This document shows, piece after piece, positions 9,086-17,720 of a DNA stretch of 64,000 nt. The notes beneath the pieces were generated by a model. It saw only the letters and a list, made by a program, of their open reading frames with translations. It searched no databases and was not told the DNA's origin. The first letter of the stretch is position 1; every line of letters starts with the position of its first letter. A program made the position numbers and the translations under genes. Origin of the DNA: Phenylobacterium sp. RIFCSPHIGHO2_01_FULL_69_31. GTDB taxonomy: Bacteria; Pseudomonadota; Alphaproteobacteria; Caulobacterales; Caulobacteraceae. The stretch spans positions 230,798 through 294,797 of the forward strand of contig NZ_MHXN01000003.1 in the NCBI RefSeq assembly GCF_001824475.1, in the 5' to 3' direction.

Positions 9086-11396
9086 CAGCGGCGGCGCCAC
9101 GCGCCAGATCCCGGTCCTCCATGCGCCCATCGGCCACGACAGCGCGCCCCGCCATGTGAGCGGCGAGGCGCTCTATATCGACGACATCCCCGAGCCGCCG
9201 GGCCTCCTGCATCTCTATGTCGGCCAGGGCGCCAGGGCCCATGCCCGAGTGACGAAACTCGACCTCGCTGCGGTCCGCGCCGCACCCGGCGTCGTGGCGG
9301 TGCTGACGCCTGCCGACGTCCCCGGCAAGAACGACATCAGCCCCTTCGCCGGCGACGACCCGCTGTTCGCGGAGGGCGAGGTCAAGTTCCGGGGCCAAGC
9401 GCTGTTCTGCGTGGTCGCCGAGACCCTACCCAAGGCCCGCGCCGCCGCCGCCCTGGCCGTGGTGGAGTACGAGGACCTGCCGGCCCTGCTGACGGCGGAC
9501 GCCGCCGTGTCGGCCGGCGCCTTCATCGAGCCCACCCAGGCCATCCGCCTGGGCGACGCCCGCGCCGCCATCGCCGCGGCGCCGCATCAACTTTCCGGCC
9601 ACCTGCAGGTCGGCGGCCAGGAGCACTTCTACCTCGAAGGCCAGGTGGCCCTGGTGGTCCCCGGCGAGGGCCGGGACCTGCACGTCTGGACCTCCACCCA
9701 GCATCCCACCGAGACCCAGCACATCCTGGCCCGGGTGCTGGACTGCCCAGACGTGGACATCACCGTGGAGGTCCGCCGCATGGGCGGCGCCTTCGGCGGC
9801 AAGGAGACCCAGTCGGTGCAGTGGGCCGCCATGGCCGCCATCGCCGCGAAGCTGACCCGGCGCCCGGCCAAGATCCGCCTCGACCGCGACGACGACATGG
9901 TCATGACCGGCAAGCGGCACGACTTCGAGATCGACTGGACCCTCGGTTTCGACGGCGACGGCCGGCTGCACGGGGCCGCCTTCGAATTCGCCTCCCGCTG
10001 CGGCTTCTCCGCCGACCTCAGCCACGCGATCAACGACCGGGCGATGTTCCATGCGGACAACGCCTATGCCCTGCAGGCGGCCGAGATCGTCAGCCACCGC
10101 GCCCGCACCCACACCGTCTCCAACACCGCCTTCCGCGGTTTCGGCGGGCCGCAGGGGATGATGGCCATCGAGCGGGCGCTGGACGCCGTGGCCCTGTCGC
10201 TAGGCAAGGATCCGCTGGATGTGCGCCTGGCCAATCTCTACGGCGTCGTAGGCGACCTGACGCCCTACGGCCAGACGGTCACCGACGCGGTCGCCCACGA
10301 GATCATGACCGAGCTGGAAGCCAGTTCGGACTATCGCGCCCGCCGCGCGGCCATCGCGAAATGGAACGCCGCCAACGACCACCTGAAGCGCGGGATCGCC
10401 CTGACGCCGGTGAAGTTCGGCATCTCCTTCACCACCACCTATCTGAACCAGGCCGGTGCCCTGGTGCATGTCTACACGGACGGCTCGATCCATCTGAACC
10501 ATGGCGGGACCGAGATGGGCCAGGGGCTCAACATCAAGGTCGCCCAGGTCGCCGCGGACGCCTTCCAGGTCCCGCTCGCCAGCGTGAAGATCACCTCCAC
10601 GCGCACCGACAAGGTGCCCAATACCTCTGCCACCGCCGCCTCCTCGGGCAGCGACCTCAACGGCATGGCGGCGCTGGACGCCTGCGAGCAGATCAAGGCC
10701 CGTCTCGCCGAATGGGCGATCCGGAACTATGGCCATCCGCCCGTCTACACGGGGGGCGGCGTGCGCCTGGGCGCCGAGCTCTTGAGCTTCCGCGACTTCG
10801 TGCACGAAGCCTATGTGGCCCGCGTCTCGCTGTCGGCGGCCGGCTTCTACAAGACGCCGGACATCCACTACGACCGGGTCACCCACAAGGGCCGGCCGTT
10901 CTACTACTACGCCTATGGCGCGGCCTGTTCGGAGGTGGTCGTCGACACCCTGACCGGCGAGAACAAGGTCGTCCGCGTCGACATCCTCCACGACGTGGGC
11001 CGGTCACTGAACCCGGCCATCGACCTGGGCCAGATCGAGGGCGGCTTCATCCAGGGCATGGGCTGGCTCACCACCGAGGAGTTGGTCTTCGACGACAAGG
11101 GCGCCCTGCGCACCCACGCCCCGTCGACCTATAAGATTCCCACCGCCGGCGACCGGCCGGACGCGTTCAACATCGCCATCTGGCGGCCGGGCGAGAACCG
11201 CGAGAACACCATTCACCGCTCCAAGGCCGTGGGCGAGCCGCCGCTGATGCTGGCGATCTCCGTCTTCTCGGCGCTCACCGACGCGGTGGCGAGCGTGGCC
11301 GGCCACAAGGTGATGCCGAACCTCGACGCCCCCGCCACGCCGGAACGCATTCTGGCCGCCGTGAACGATGTGCGCAGGCGGGCGGCCAATGCCTGA
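9078..11396 (+). CDS. xdhB: Xanthine dehydrogenase large subunit (molybdopterin)
   Basis: A 772-residue Mo-hydroxylase subunit. Start MADSGGATRQIPVLHAPIGH at 9078 overlaps xdhA. Key segments are GQEHFYLEGQ, RRMGGAFGGKE, NTAFRGFGGPQGM and the catalytic glutamate in SKAVGEPPLML near the C-terminus. It oxidises hypoxanthine to xanthine and xanthine to urate. The stop overlaps the xdhC start by eight bases. Confidence 0.96.
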   Translation: MADSGGATRQIPVLHAPIGHDSAPRHVSGEALYIDDIPEPPGLLHLYVGQGARAHARVTKLDLAAVRAAPGVVAVLTPADVPGKNDISPFAGDDPLFAEGEVKFRGQALFCVVAETLPKARAAAALAVVEYEDLPALLTADAAVSAGAFIEPTQAIRLGDARAAIAAAPHQLSGHLQVGGQEHFYLEGQVALVVPGEGRDLHVWTSTQHPTETQHILARVLDCPDVDITVEVRRMGGAFGGKETQSVQWAAMAAIAAKLTRRPAKIRLDRDDDMVMTGKRHDFEIDWTLGFDGDGRLHGAAFEFASRCGFSADLSHAINDRAMFHADNAYALQAAEIVSHRARTHTVSNTAFRGFGGPQGMMAIERALDAVALSLGKDPLDVRLANLYGVVGDLTPYGQTVTDAVAHEIMTELEASSDYRARRAAIAKWNAANDHLKRGIALTPVKFGISFTTTYLNQAGALVHVYTDGSIHLNHGGTEMGQGLNIKVAQVAADAFQVPLASVKITSTRTDKVPNTSATAASSGSDLNGMAALDACEQIKARLAEWAIRNYGHPPVYTGGGVRLGAELLSFRDFVHEAYVARVSLSAAGFYKTPDIHYDRVTHKGRPFYYYAYGAACSEVVVDTLTGENKVVRVDILHDVGRSLNPAIDLGQIEGGFIQGMGWLTTEELVFDDKGALRTHAPSTYKIPTAGDRPDAFNIAIWRPGENRENTIHRSKAVGEPPLMLAISVFSALTDAVASVAGHKVMPNLDAPATPERILAAVNDVRRRAANA

Positions 11397-12333
11397 TTGG
11401 ATCGCTGAAGCTGTGGCTTCCGCCCGACGGGGCGAGGCGCTGGCGATGGTGACCATCGTGGGCGCCCAGGGTTCCACGCCGCGCGAGATCGGCGCGCGCA
11501 TGCTGGTCTGGCCGGACCGTTTCACCGGCACCATCGGCGGCGGCTCCCTCGAACGCCAGGGCTTGGACCAGGCCCGCCGGCTGCTGACCCAGACCGCGCG
11601 CCGACACGCCCTGCAGGACTACCCGCTCGGCCCCCTGCTGGGCCAGTGCTGCGGCGGCCATGTGCGGCTGCTGGTCGAGCGCGTGGACGCCGAGAGCCTG
11701 CCCTGGCTGGAACCCGCGGCCGACGCCCGGGCCCCCTTCGCCCTCACGGCCCGTTTCGAGGACGGCGGCATGATCCGCGCCATCGAGGCCGAAGCTCCGG
11801 CCTCCGACAGCCCGCGCATTCCGATCCCGGAGGTCCGCCGCGTGTCCGAACTGATCCGTCCCACCCTGCCGCGCCTCGTCATCTTCGGCGCGGGCCATGT
11901 GGGCCAGGCGGTGGCGCGCGCCTTCGCCCCCCTGCCCTTCCACCTGGACTGGCTGGCCAGCCGCGAGGACCTGCGGCCCGAGGCCAGCGGCACGCGCGCC
12001 ACCATCCTTAGCGAGGACGAACTGGTGGAGGCGGTGGAGGCCGCGCCGGCCGACACCTTGTTCGCCATGTTCACCCACAGCCACGACCTGGACTACCGCC
12101 TGACCCGGGCGGTCCTGGCCCGCGGGGACTTCCGCTACCTCGGCCTGATCGGCTCGCGGACCAAGCGCGCGCGCTTCGAAAGCCGCCTGCGGGCCGATGG
12201 CGTCGCCGACGCCGACCTCGCCCGCCTCACCTGCCCCATCGGCATCGCCGAGCTGAAGAGCAAGGCGCCCGCGGTCATCGCCGTGGCCCTGGCGGCCGAG
12301 CTACTGAAACTGACCGAAGACCCCGCCGAATGA
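11389..12333 (+). CDS. xdhC: Xanthine dehydrogenase accessory protein XdhC
   Basis: A 314-residue protein. The N-terminal XdhC/CoxI domain carries VGAQGSTPREIGARMLV and GQCCGGHVRLL. The C-terminal Rossmann-like domain has VIFGAGHVGQAVARAF and LIGSRTKRARFESRL. XdhC binds and sulfurates molybdenum cofactor and inserts it into XdhB. It is translationally coupled on both sides (xdhB stop overlap, puuD ATGA overlap). Confidence 0.94.
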   Translation: MPDWIAEAVASARRGEALAMVTIVGAQGSTPREIGARMLVWPDRFTGTIGGGSLERQGLDQARRLLTQTARRHALQDYPLGPLLGQCCGGHVRLLVERVDAESLPWLEPAADARAPFALTARFEDGGMIRAIEAEAPASDSPRIPIPEVRRVSELIRPTLPRLVIFGAGHVGQAVARAFAPLPFHLDWLASREDLRPEASGTRATILSEDELVEAVEAAPADTLFAMFTHSHDLDYRLTRAVLARGDFRYLGLIGSRTKRARFESRLRADGVADADLARLTCPIGIAELKSKAPAVIAVALAAELLKLTEDPAE

Positions 12334-13523
12334 TCGCCGACATCGAAGCCTGGGCGAACCTGGCGATCCGCTGGCTGCACCTGGTCGCCGGCATCGCCTG
12401 GATCGGATCGTCCTTCTATTTCATGTGGTTGGACAGCCATCTGAAACCACCGAAGGTCCCGCGCGGCGAGGGCGTGGCCGGCGAGCTGTGGAGCGTCCAC
12501 TCCGGCGGCTTCTATCACCAGATGAAGTTCATGGTGGCCCCGGCCGACATGCCGGAGGAGCTGCACTGGTTCAAGTGGGAGGCCTACACAACCTGGATCT
12601 CGGGCTTCCTGCTGCTCAGCCTGATCTTCTACGTCGGCGCCGACCTCAACCTTATCGACAAGACCAAGGCCGATCTCGCCACCTGGCAGGCGATCCTGCT
12701 GGGCCTCGGCAGCCTGGCGGCGGGCTGGCTGGTCTACGACGGCCTCTGCCGCTCGCGGGTCGGCCAGAACCTGAGGTTGTTCGGCGCGGTCTGGTTCCTG
12801 GTCCTCACCGCCGCCGCCTACGGCCTGACGCGGGTCTTCTCCGACCTCGGCGCCTTCATGCACGTGGGCGCCATCATCGGCACGGTCATGGCGGCCAACG
12901 TCTTCCTGATCATCATCCCGAACCAGCGGAAGGTGGTGGCCCAGGTCCTGGCCGGCCAGGCGCTTGACCCGTCGCTGGGCAAGCAGGCCAAGCAGCGCAG
13001 CGTCCACAACAACTACATGACCCTGCCGGTGCTGTTCATCATGATCAGCAACCATTACCCGATGATCTTCGCCGCCCCGCTGAACTGGCTCTGGCTGGCG
13101 GGGCTGGGGATCGCCGGCTGGACCATCCGCCACTTCTTCAACCTGAAGAACGCCGGGCGGGTGGAGCCCCAGGTCCTGCTCTATGGCGCCCTGGCGTTCG
13201 TGACCGTGGCGGTGCTGAACGAGAGCGCGCGGCCCAAGCCGCCCACCGTGGCGGAGGTCCCCGCCTATGCCACCGTCCGCGCCATCGTCGACAAGCACTG
13301 CATCACCTGCCACGCCGCCCATCCGACGCACCGCGGGGTGCCGGTCGCGCCCAACGGTACGATGTTCGATACCGACGCCGGCCTGCAGCAGCACGCCGAG
13401 AAGATCTACACCCGCGCGGTCGCCACCCAATCCATGCCACTGGGCAACGAAACCCAAATGACCGAAACCGAACGCGCCCAGCTCGGCGCCTGGATCAAGG
13501 CCGGCGCGAAGGTGGGTTCGTGA
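12330..13523 (+). CDS. puuD: Membrane-bound urate oxidase PuuD with cytochrome c domain
   Basis: A 397-residue protein. The N-terminal roughly 300 residues are a multi-spanning membrane domain beginning IRWLHLVAGIAWIGSSFYFMW, typical of PuuD. A C-terminal cytochrome c domain has the heme motif CITCH (C324, C327, H328). The family oxidises urate to 5-hydroxyisourate and passes electrons to the respiratory chain instead of forming peroxide as soluble uricase does. It sits exactly between xanthine dehydrogenase and the later pathway genes. There is no separate uricase gene in the window. Confidence 0.93.
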   Translation: MIADIEAWANLAIRWLHLVAGIAWIGSSFYFMWLDSHLKPPKVPRGEGVAGELWSVHSGGFYHQMKFMVAPADMPEELHWFKWEAYTTWISGFLLLSLIFYVGADLNLIDKTKADLATWQAILLGLGSLAAGWLVYDGLCRSRVGQNLRLFGAVWFLVLTAAAYGLTRVFSDLGAFMHVGAIIGTVMAANVFLIIIPNQRKVVAQVLAGQALDPSLGKQAKQRSVHNNYMTLPVLFIMISNHYPMIFAAPLNWLWLAGLGIAGWTIRHFFNLKNAGRVEPQVLLYGALAFVTVAVLNESARPKPPTVAEVPAYATVRAIVDKHCITCHAAHPTHRGVPVAPNGTMFDTDAGLQQHAEKIYTRAVATQSMPLGNETQMTETERAQLGAWIKAGAKVGS

Positions 13524-14008
13524 GGACCATCACCCCCGAGCCCCTGACCGCTGACGCCTTCGCCCCGTTCGGCGATGTGATCGAGGCTTCCGACCGGGCC
13601 GAGGTCATGCCGATCAACTACGGCTGGACCACCCGCTTCAACGCCCTGGCGGACGTGGCGGTGGGCGACGGGCACGCCATCCTCAGCATTTTCCGGTCCA
13701 AGCCTCTGACGCCGCCGGTGCTGAAGATCTTCGAGCGCCATCCCCTTGGCAGTCAGGCCTTCATGCCGTTGAACGGACGGCCGTTCCTGCTCGCGGTGGC
13801 GCCCCCAGGCGAGTTTGATCCCGCCGCCGTGCGGGTCTTCCGCGCCGCCCCCACCCAGGGCGTGAACTACGCCAGGGGGACCTGGCACCACTTCCTGCTG
13901 GCCCTGGAAGCCGAGAGCGACTTCCTGGTCGTCGACCGCGAGGGACCCGGCGACAACCTGGACGAGGTCGAACTGGCCGAGGCGGACTGGATCGCCGTCG
14001 CCCCATGA
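13520..14008 (+). CDS. allA: Ureidoglycolate lyase
   Basis: A 162-residue cupin-like enzyme with TADAFAPFGDVIEAS at the N-terminus, HPLGSQAFMPLNGRPFL and GTWHHFLLALE, the AllA signatures. It releases glyoxylate and a second urea from ureidoglycolate, completing purine breakdown. The start is GTG at 13520, overlapping the puuD stop. The gene overlaps guaD at its end (ATGA). Confidence 0.94.
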   Translation: MRTITPEPLTADAFAPFGDVIEASDRAEVMPINYGWTTRFNALADVAVGDGHAILSIFRSKPLTPPVLKIFERHPLGSQAFMPLNGRPFLLAVAPPGEFDPAAVRVFRAAPTQGVNYARGTWHHFLLALEAESDFLVVDREGPGDNLDEVELAEADWIAVAP

Positions 14009-15327
14009 CCCGCCACGCCTACCGCGCCGCCCTCCTCCACATGCTGGACGACCCCTCGCGCGTCCCGGCGGCGGAGGCGCACGCCTACCATCCCGACGGC
14101 CTGCTGGTGGTCGAGGACGGCCATGTGGCGGCGTTCGGCGCCTGGGCGGACCTCGCGCCGAGCCTGCCTGAGGGGACGCCGGTCGAGCACCTGCCGGGCC
14201 GGCTGATCACGCCCGGGTTCGTGGACGCCCACGTGCATTATCCGCAGGTGGACGTGATCGCAGCCTGGGGGACACAGCTCCTCGACTGGCTCAACACCCA
14301 CACCTTCCCCGCCGAACAGGCTTTCGCCGACCGGAGCCATGCGGACGCGGTGGCCCAGGTGTTCCTGGACCAGCTCCTGGCCAACGGGACCACCAGCGCT
14401 CTCGCCTTCTGCACCGTCCACAAGACGTCCGCCGAGGCGCTGTTCGCGGCGGCCCTGGACCGCAACATGCGCCTCATCGCCGGCAAGGTGCTGATGGACC
14501 GCGCGGCGCCGGCCGGCCTGACCGACACTGTCGACAGCGGCCGCGAGGACACCGAGGCCCTGATCCGCGCCTGGCGGGGCCGCGGCCGGCTGGGCTACGC
14601 GGTTACGCCCCGCTTCGCCGTGACCTCCACCGACGCCCAGCTCGCCATGGCCGGCGAGGTGCTGGCCGCCCATCCCGACGTCCTGCTCCACACCCACATG
14701 TCCGAGAACCGCGCCGAGATCGCCCGCGTCGGCGAGCTGTTCCCCTGGGCGCGCGACTACCTGGACGTCTACGACCGCTTCGGCCTCGTGGGTCCGCGCT
14801 CGGTCTTCGCCCACTGCGTCCACTGTGACGAGGCAGTCATGGGGCGTATGGCCAAGGCGGGCGCCTCGGCCGCCTTCTGCCCCTCCTCCAACCTGCTGCT
14901 GGGCAGCGGCCTCTTCAGCCTAAAGCGCGCCTGCGCGTGCGGGCTGCACACGGCGCTGGCCACCGACGTGGGCGGGGGCGGCAGCTTCTCCCTGCTCCAC
15001 ATGATGGGCGAGGCCTACAAGGTCGGCCAGCTTCAGGGCGACAACCTCGATCCGCTCCACGCCTTCTACCTGGGCACGCTGGCGGGCGCCCGGGCGCTGC
15101 ACATCGACGGACGCGTCGGCAACCTCCTGCCCGGCAAGGAGGCGGACTTCGTGGTCCTGGACCTGGCCGCGACGCCATTGCTGGCTCGTCGCACCGCCCG
15201 AACAAGGACCCTGGCCGAGACCCTGTTCGTGCTCGCCGTGCTGGCAGACGACCGCCTGGTCGAGCGCACCTACCTGATGGGCCGGCCGGCGCACCAACGA
15301 GGACTTGCGGCGCAGCCTACGGCCTGA
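14005..15327 (+). CDS. guaD: Guanine deaminase
   Basis: A 440-residue amidohydrolase. Zinc ligands are visible in FVDAHVHYPQ, LLHTHMSENRAE, VFAHCVHCD and ATDVGGGGSFS; CPSSNLLLGSG is also typical of GuaD. It converts guanine to xanthine, so it feeds XdhAB. It is translationally coupled to allA. The C-terminus ends GLAAQPTA, slightly longer than some relatives. Confidence 0.94.
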   Translation: MTRHAYRAALLHMLDDPSRVPAAEAHAYHPDGLLVVEDGHVAAFGAWADLAPSLPEGTPVEHLPGRLITPGFVDAHVHYPQVDVIAAWGTQLLDWLNTHTFPAEQAFADRSHADAVAQVFLDQLLANGTTSALAFCTVHKTSAEALFAAALDRNMRLIAGKVLMDRAAPAGLTDTVDSGREDTEALIRAWRGRGRLGYAVTPRFAVTSTDAQLAMAGEVLAAHPDVLLHTHMSENRAEIARVGELFPWARDYLDVYDRFGLVGPRSVFAHCVHCDEAVMGRMAKAGASAAFCPSSNLLLGSGLFSLKRACACGLHTALATDVGGGGSFSLLHMMGEAYKVGQLQGDNLDPLHAFYLGTLAGARALHIDGRVGNLLPGKEADFVVLDLAATPLLARRTARTRTLAETLFVLAVLADDRLVERTYLMGRPAHQRGLAAQPTA

Positions 15328-15363
15328 CGACTATGGCCCCGCTGTTTCCCGGGGGGAGTCCGC

Positions 15364-16395
15364 TTGCTTCGTTTCGCCGCCATCGTCGCCCTCCTCCTCG
15401 CGCCCCTGCCGGCGCTGGCGCAGCCCACGCCGATCCCGATCAAGGTGGTGGTGATCGCCGCGTTTGAGATCGGGGCGGACACGGGCGACAAGCCCGGCGA
15501 GTTCCAGCATTGGGTCGAGCGCTACCCGCTGGCCGAGACGGTGAAGATCCCCAGCGTCGAGCGCCCGGCGCGGCTCTCCAAGGACGGCGTCCTGGGAATC
15601 ACCACGGGCATGTTCGGCCGGGCGCGGGGCTCCATGGCCGCCCTGCTGTCCGACCCGCGCTTCGACTTTTCGCGGAGCTACTTCCTGATGGCCGGCATCG
15701 CCGGGGTCGACCCGAAGGCCGGATCGATCGGCAGCGCGGCCTGGTCCGACTGGGTGGTCGACGGCGATCCGGTCTACGAGATCGACGACCGCGAGATCAC
15801 GCCCGGCTGGCCCTGGGGTCTCTACGCCTTCAACGCCAACAGCCCGGCCGAAAAGGGCAGCGGCGAGGGCGCCAGCGGCATGGCCTGGCGGCTGGACCCG
15901 GGGCTGACCCAATGGGCCTACCAGCTGACCCGCGACACGCCCCTGCCGGACGGTCCCAAGCTGGCCGCCGAACGCGCCGGCTTCCGGGCTGAGCCCACGG
16001 CCCAGAAGCCGCCCCACGTCTTCGTGGGCGCCAGCCTGGCCACGGTACGCTTCTGGCATGGCCCCCGCCGGACCCAATGGGCGCGCGAATGGGTCCGGCT
16101 GCAGACCGACGGCGCCGGCGTCTTCGCCATGAGCGACGGCGAGGACCAGGCTGTGCTCGACACCCTCGCGCTGTTCGCCCAGGACGGCCGGGTCGACCCG
16201 CGCCGGGTGCTCGTGCTGCGCACGGCCAGCAACTACACCTGGCCCGGCGAGGGCAAGCCGATGCGCGTCGAGTTCGCCGACGGCGGGTCGGACGCCGCGT
16301 TCGAAGCCGCCTATCGCGTCGGCGCGCCGGTCGTGAAGGCCCTGGTCGCGGGTTGGCCCACGTACGAAACCACCCTTCCGAAGGCCCGGCCGTGA
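15364..16395 (+). CDS. NUP-family ('purine nucleoside permease') secreted protein
   Basis: A 343-residue protein with a signal peptide (FAAIVALLLAPLPALAQP), starting at TTG 15364 with GGGGGGAG five bases upstream. It matches the purine nucleoside permease (NUP) family, for example IPIKVVVIAAFEIG and RTASNYTWPGEG. After the signal peptide I see no hydrophobic membrane helix, so the permease label is doubtful. As I recall, the family is grouped with nucleoside phosphorylase-like folds, so a periplasmic nucleoside-cleaving or binding protein is more plausible (inference). Its stop overlaps the start of the purine permease gene, which supports a joint role in taking up purines. Confidence 0.8.
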   Translation: MLRFAAIVALLLAPLPALAQPTPIPIKVVVIAAFEIGADTGDKPGEFQHWVERYPLAETVKIPSVERPARLSKDGVLGITTGMFGRARGSMAALLSDPRFDFSRSYFLMAGIAGVDPKAGSIGSAAWSDWVVDGDPVYEIDDREITPGWPWGLYAFNANSPAEKGSGEGASGMAWRLDPGLTQWAYQLTRDTPLPDGPKLAAERAGFRAEPTAQKPPHVFVGASLATVRFWHGPRRTQWAREWVRLQTDGAGVFAMSDGEDQAVLDTLALFAQDGRVDPRRVLVLRTASNYTWPGEGKPMRVEFADGGSDAAFEAAYRVGAPVVKALVAGWPTYETTLPKARP

Positions 16396-17720
16396 GTTTC
16401 CTCGAAAAGACCTTCCAGCTCCGCGAACGCGGAACCAGCGTCCGGACCGAGGTGCTGGCGGGCGCCACCACCTTCCTGACCATGGCCTACATCGTGCTGG
16501 TGAACCCCTCGATCCTGGGGACCACCGGGATGCCCGTGGCCGGCGTGGCGGCGGCGACCTGCCTGGCGGCCGGGGTCGGCTGCCTGCTGATGGGCTTCCT
16601 GGCCAACTATCCGATCGCGCTGGCCCCCGGCATGGGCCTCAACGCCTACTTCGCCTTCACCGTGGTGGGGGCCATGGGCGTGCCCTGGCAGACCGCGCTG
16701 GGGCTCGTCTTCATCTCGGGCGTCCTGTTCATCGTCCTGACGGTGGCCGGGGTCCGCCAGCTCATCGTCAGCGCCATACCGCGGGCCCTGTTCTCGGCGA
16801 TCGCCGCCGGCATCGGCCTCTTCATCGCCTTCATCGGCCTTCGCGGCTCCGGCCTCGTGGTCGGCAATCCGGCCACCCTCGTCACCCTGGGCGACGTCCA
16901 TGCGCCAGCCACCCTGTTGGCGCTGCTAGGCCTGGCGATCCTTTCGGTCCTGCTGGTGCTGAAGGTGCGCGGCGCGATCTTCATCGGCATCGTCGCCACG
17001 GCCGTCCTCGGCTGGGTCCTGGGCCTCGCCACCTGGGCGCCGCAGCCTTACAGCCTGGACGAGATGACGGGCACGGCCCTGAAGCTCGACATCCCCGCCG
17101 CGCTCGGCATCGGCGGCCATGGCTTCGGCCTGGCCCTCCTGGAGATCCTCTTCGTCTTCCTGTTCGTCGACCTGTTCGACAACGTCGGCACCCTCGTCGC
17201 GGTGTCCAAGAAGGCCGGGCTGATGCGGCCGGACGGCTCGATCCCGCGCCTGAACCGCATCCTCTTCGCCGACGCCGGCGCGACGGTGGTGGGCTCGCTG
17301 GCCGGCACGTCCACCGTCGTCAGCTACATCGAGAGCGCCTCGGGCGTCTCCGCCGGCGGCCGGACGGGCCTGACCGCCGTCGTCACGGGCCTCCTGTTCC
17401 TCGCGACCCTGTTCGTCGCGCCCTGGGCCCAGGTGATCCCGGCCGCGGCCACGGCCCCCGCGCTGATCCTCGTCGGCGCCATGATGATGGGGCCCCTCAC
17501 CGAGATCGACTGGGACGATCCGGTGGTGGCGATCCCCGCCTTCCTCACGCTGGTGACGATCCCGCTCACCTTCTCGATCGCCAACGGCCTGGCCTTCGGC
17601 GTCATCGCCTATGCGGTGCTGAAGCTCGCCAGCCGACGCGTCGCGAAAGCCGACTGGCTCCTCTTCGCCCTCGCCGCCCTGTTCATCGCGCGGTTCGTCT
17701 ACATGGCGGTGGAGGGCTAA
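16392..17720 (+). CDS. AzgA-like NCS2 purine (hypoxanthine/guanine/adenine) permease
   Basis: A 442-residue inner-membrane transporter starting at GTG 16392. It begins LEKTFQLRERGTSVRTEVLA then GATTFLTMAYIVLVNPSIL, and includes ALAPGMGLNAYFAF, FLFVDLFDNVGTLVAV and GTSTVVSYIESASGVSAGGR, all typical of the AzgA branch of the xanthine/uracil permease superfamily. It imports purine bases by proton symport. It is coupled to the NUP-family gene, and its TAA stop overlaps the convergent adenosine deaminase stop. Confidence 0.93.
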   Translation: MSFLEKTFQLRERGTSVRTEVLAGATTFLTMAYIVLVNPSILGTTGMPVAGVAAATCLAAGVGCLLMGFLANYPIALAPGMGLNAYFAFTVVGAMGVPWQTALGLVFISGVLFIVLTVAGVRQLIVSAIPRALFSAIAAGIGLFIAFIGLRGSGLVVGNPATLVTLGDVHAPATLLALLGLAILSVLLVLKVRGAIFIGIVATAVLGWVLGLATWAPQPYSLDEMTGTALKLDIPAALGIGGHGFGLALLEILFVFLFVDLFDNVGTLVAVSKKAGLMRPDGSIPRLNRILFADAGATVVGSLAGTSTVVSYIESASGVSAGGRTGLTAVVTGLLFLATLFVAPWAQVIPAAATAPALILVGAMMMGPLTEIDWDDPVVAIPAFLTLVTIPLTFSIANGLAFGVIAYAVLKLASRRVAKADWLLFALAALFIARFVYMAVEG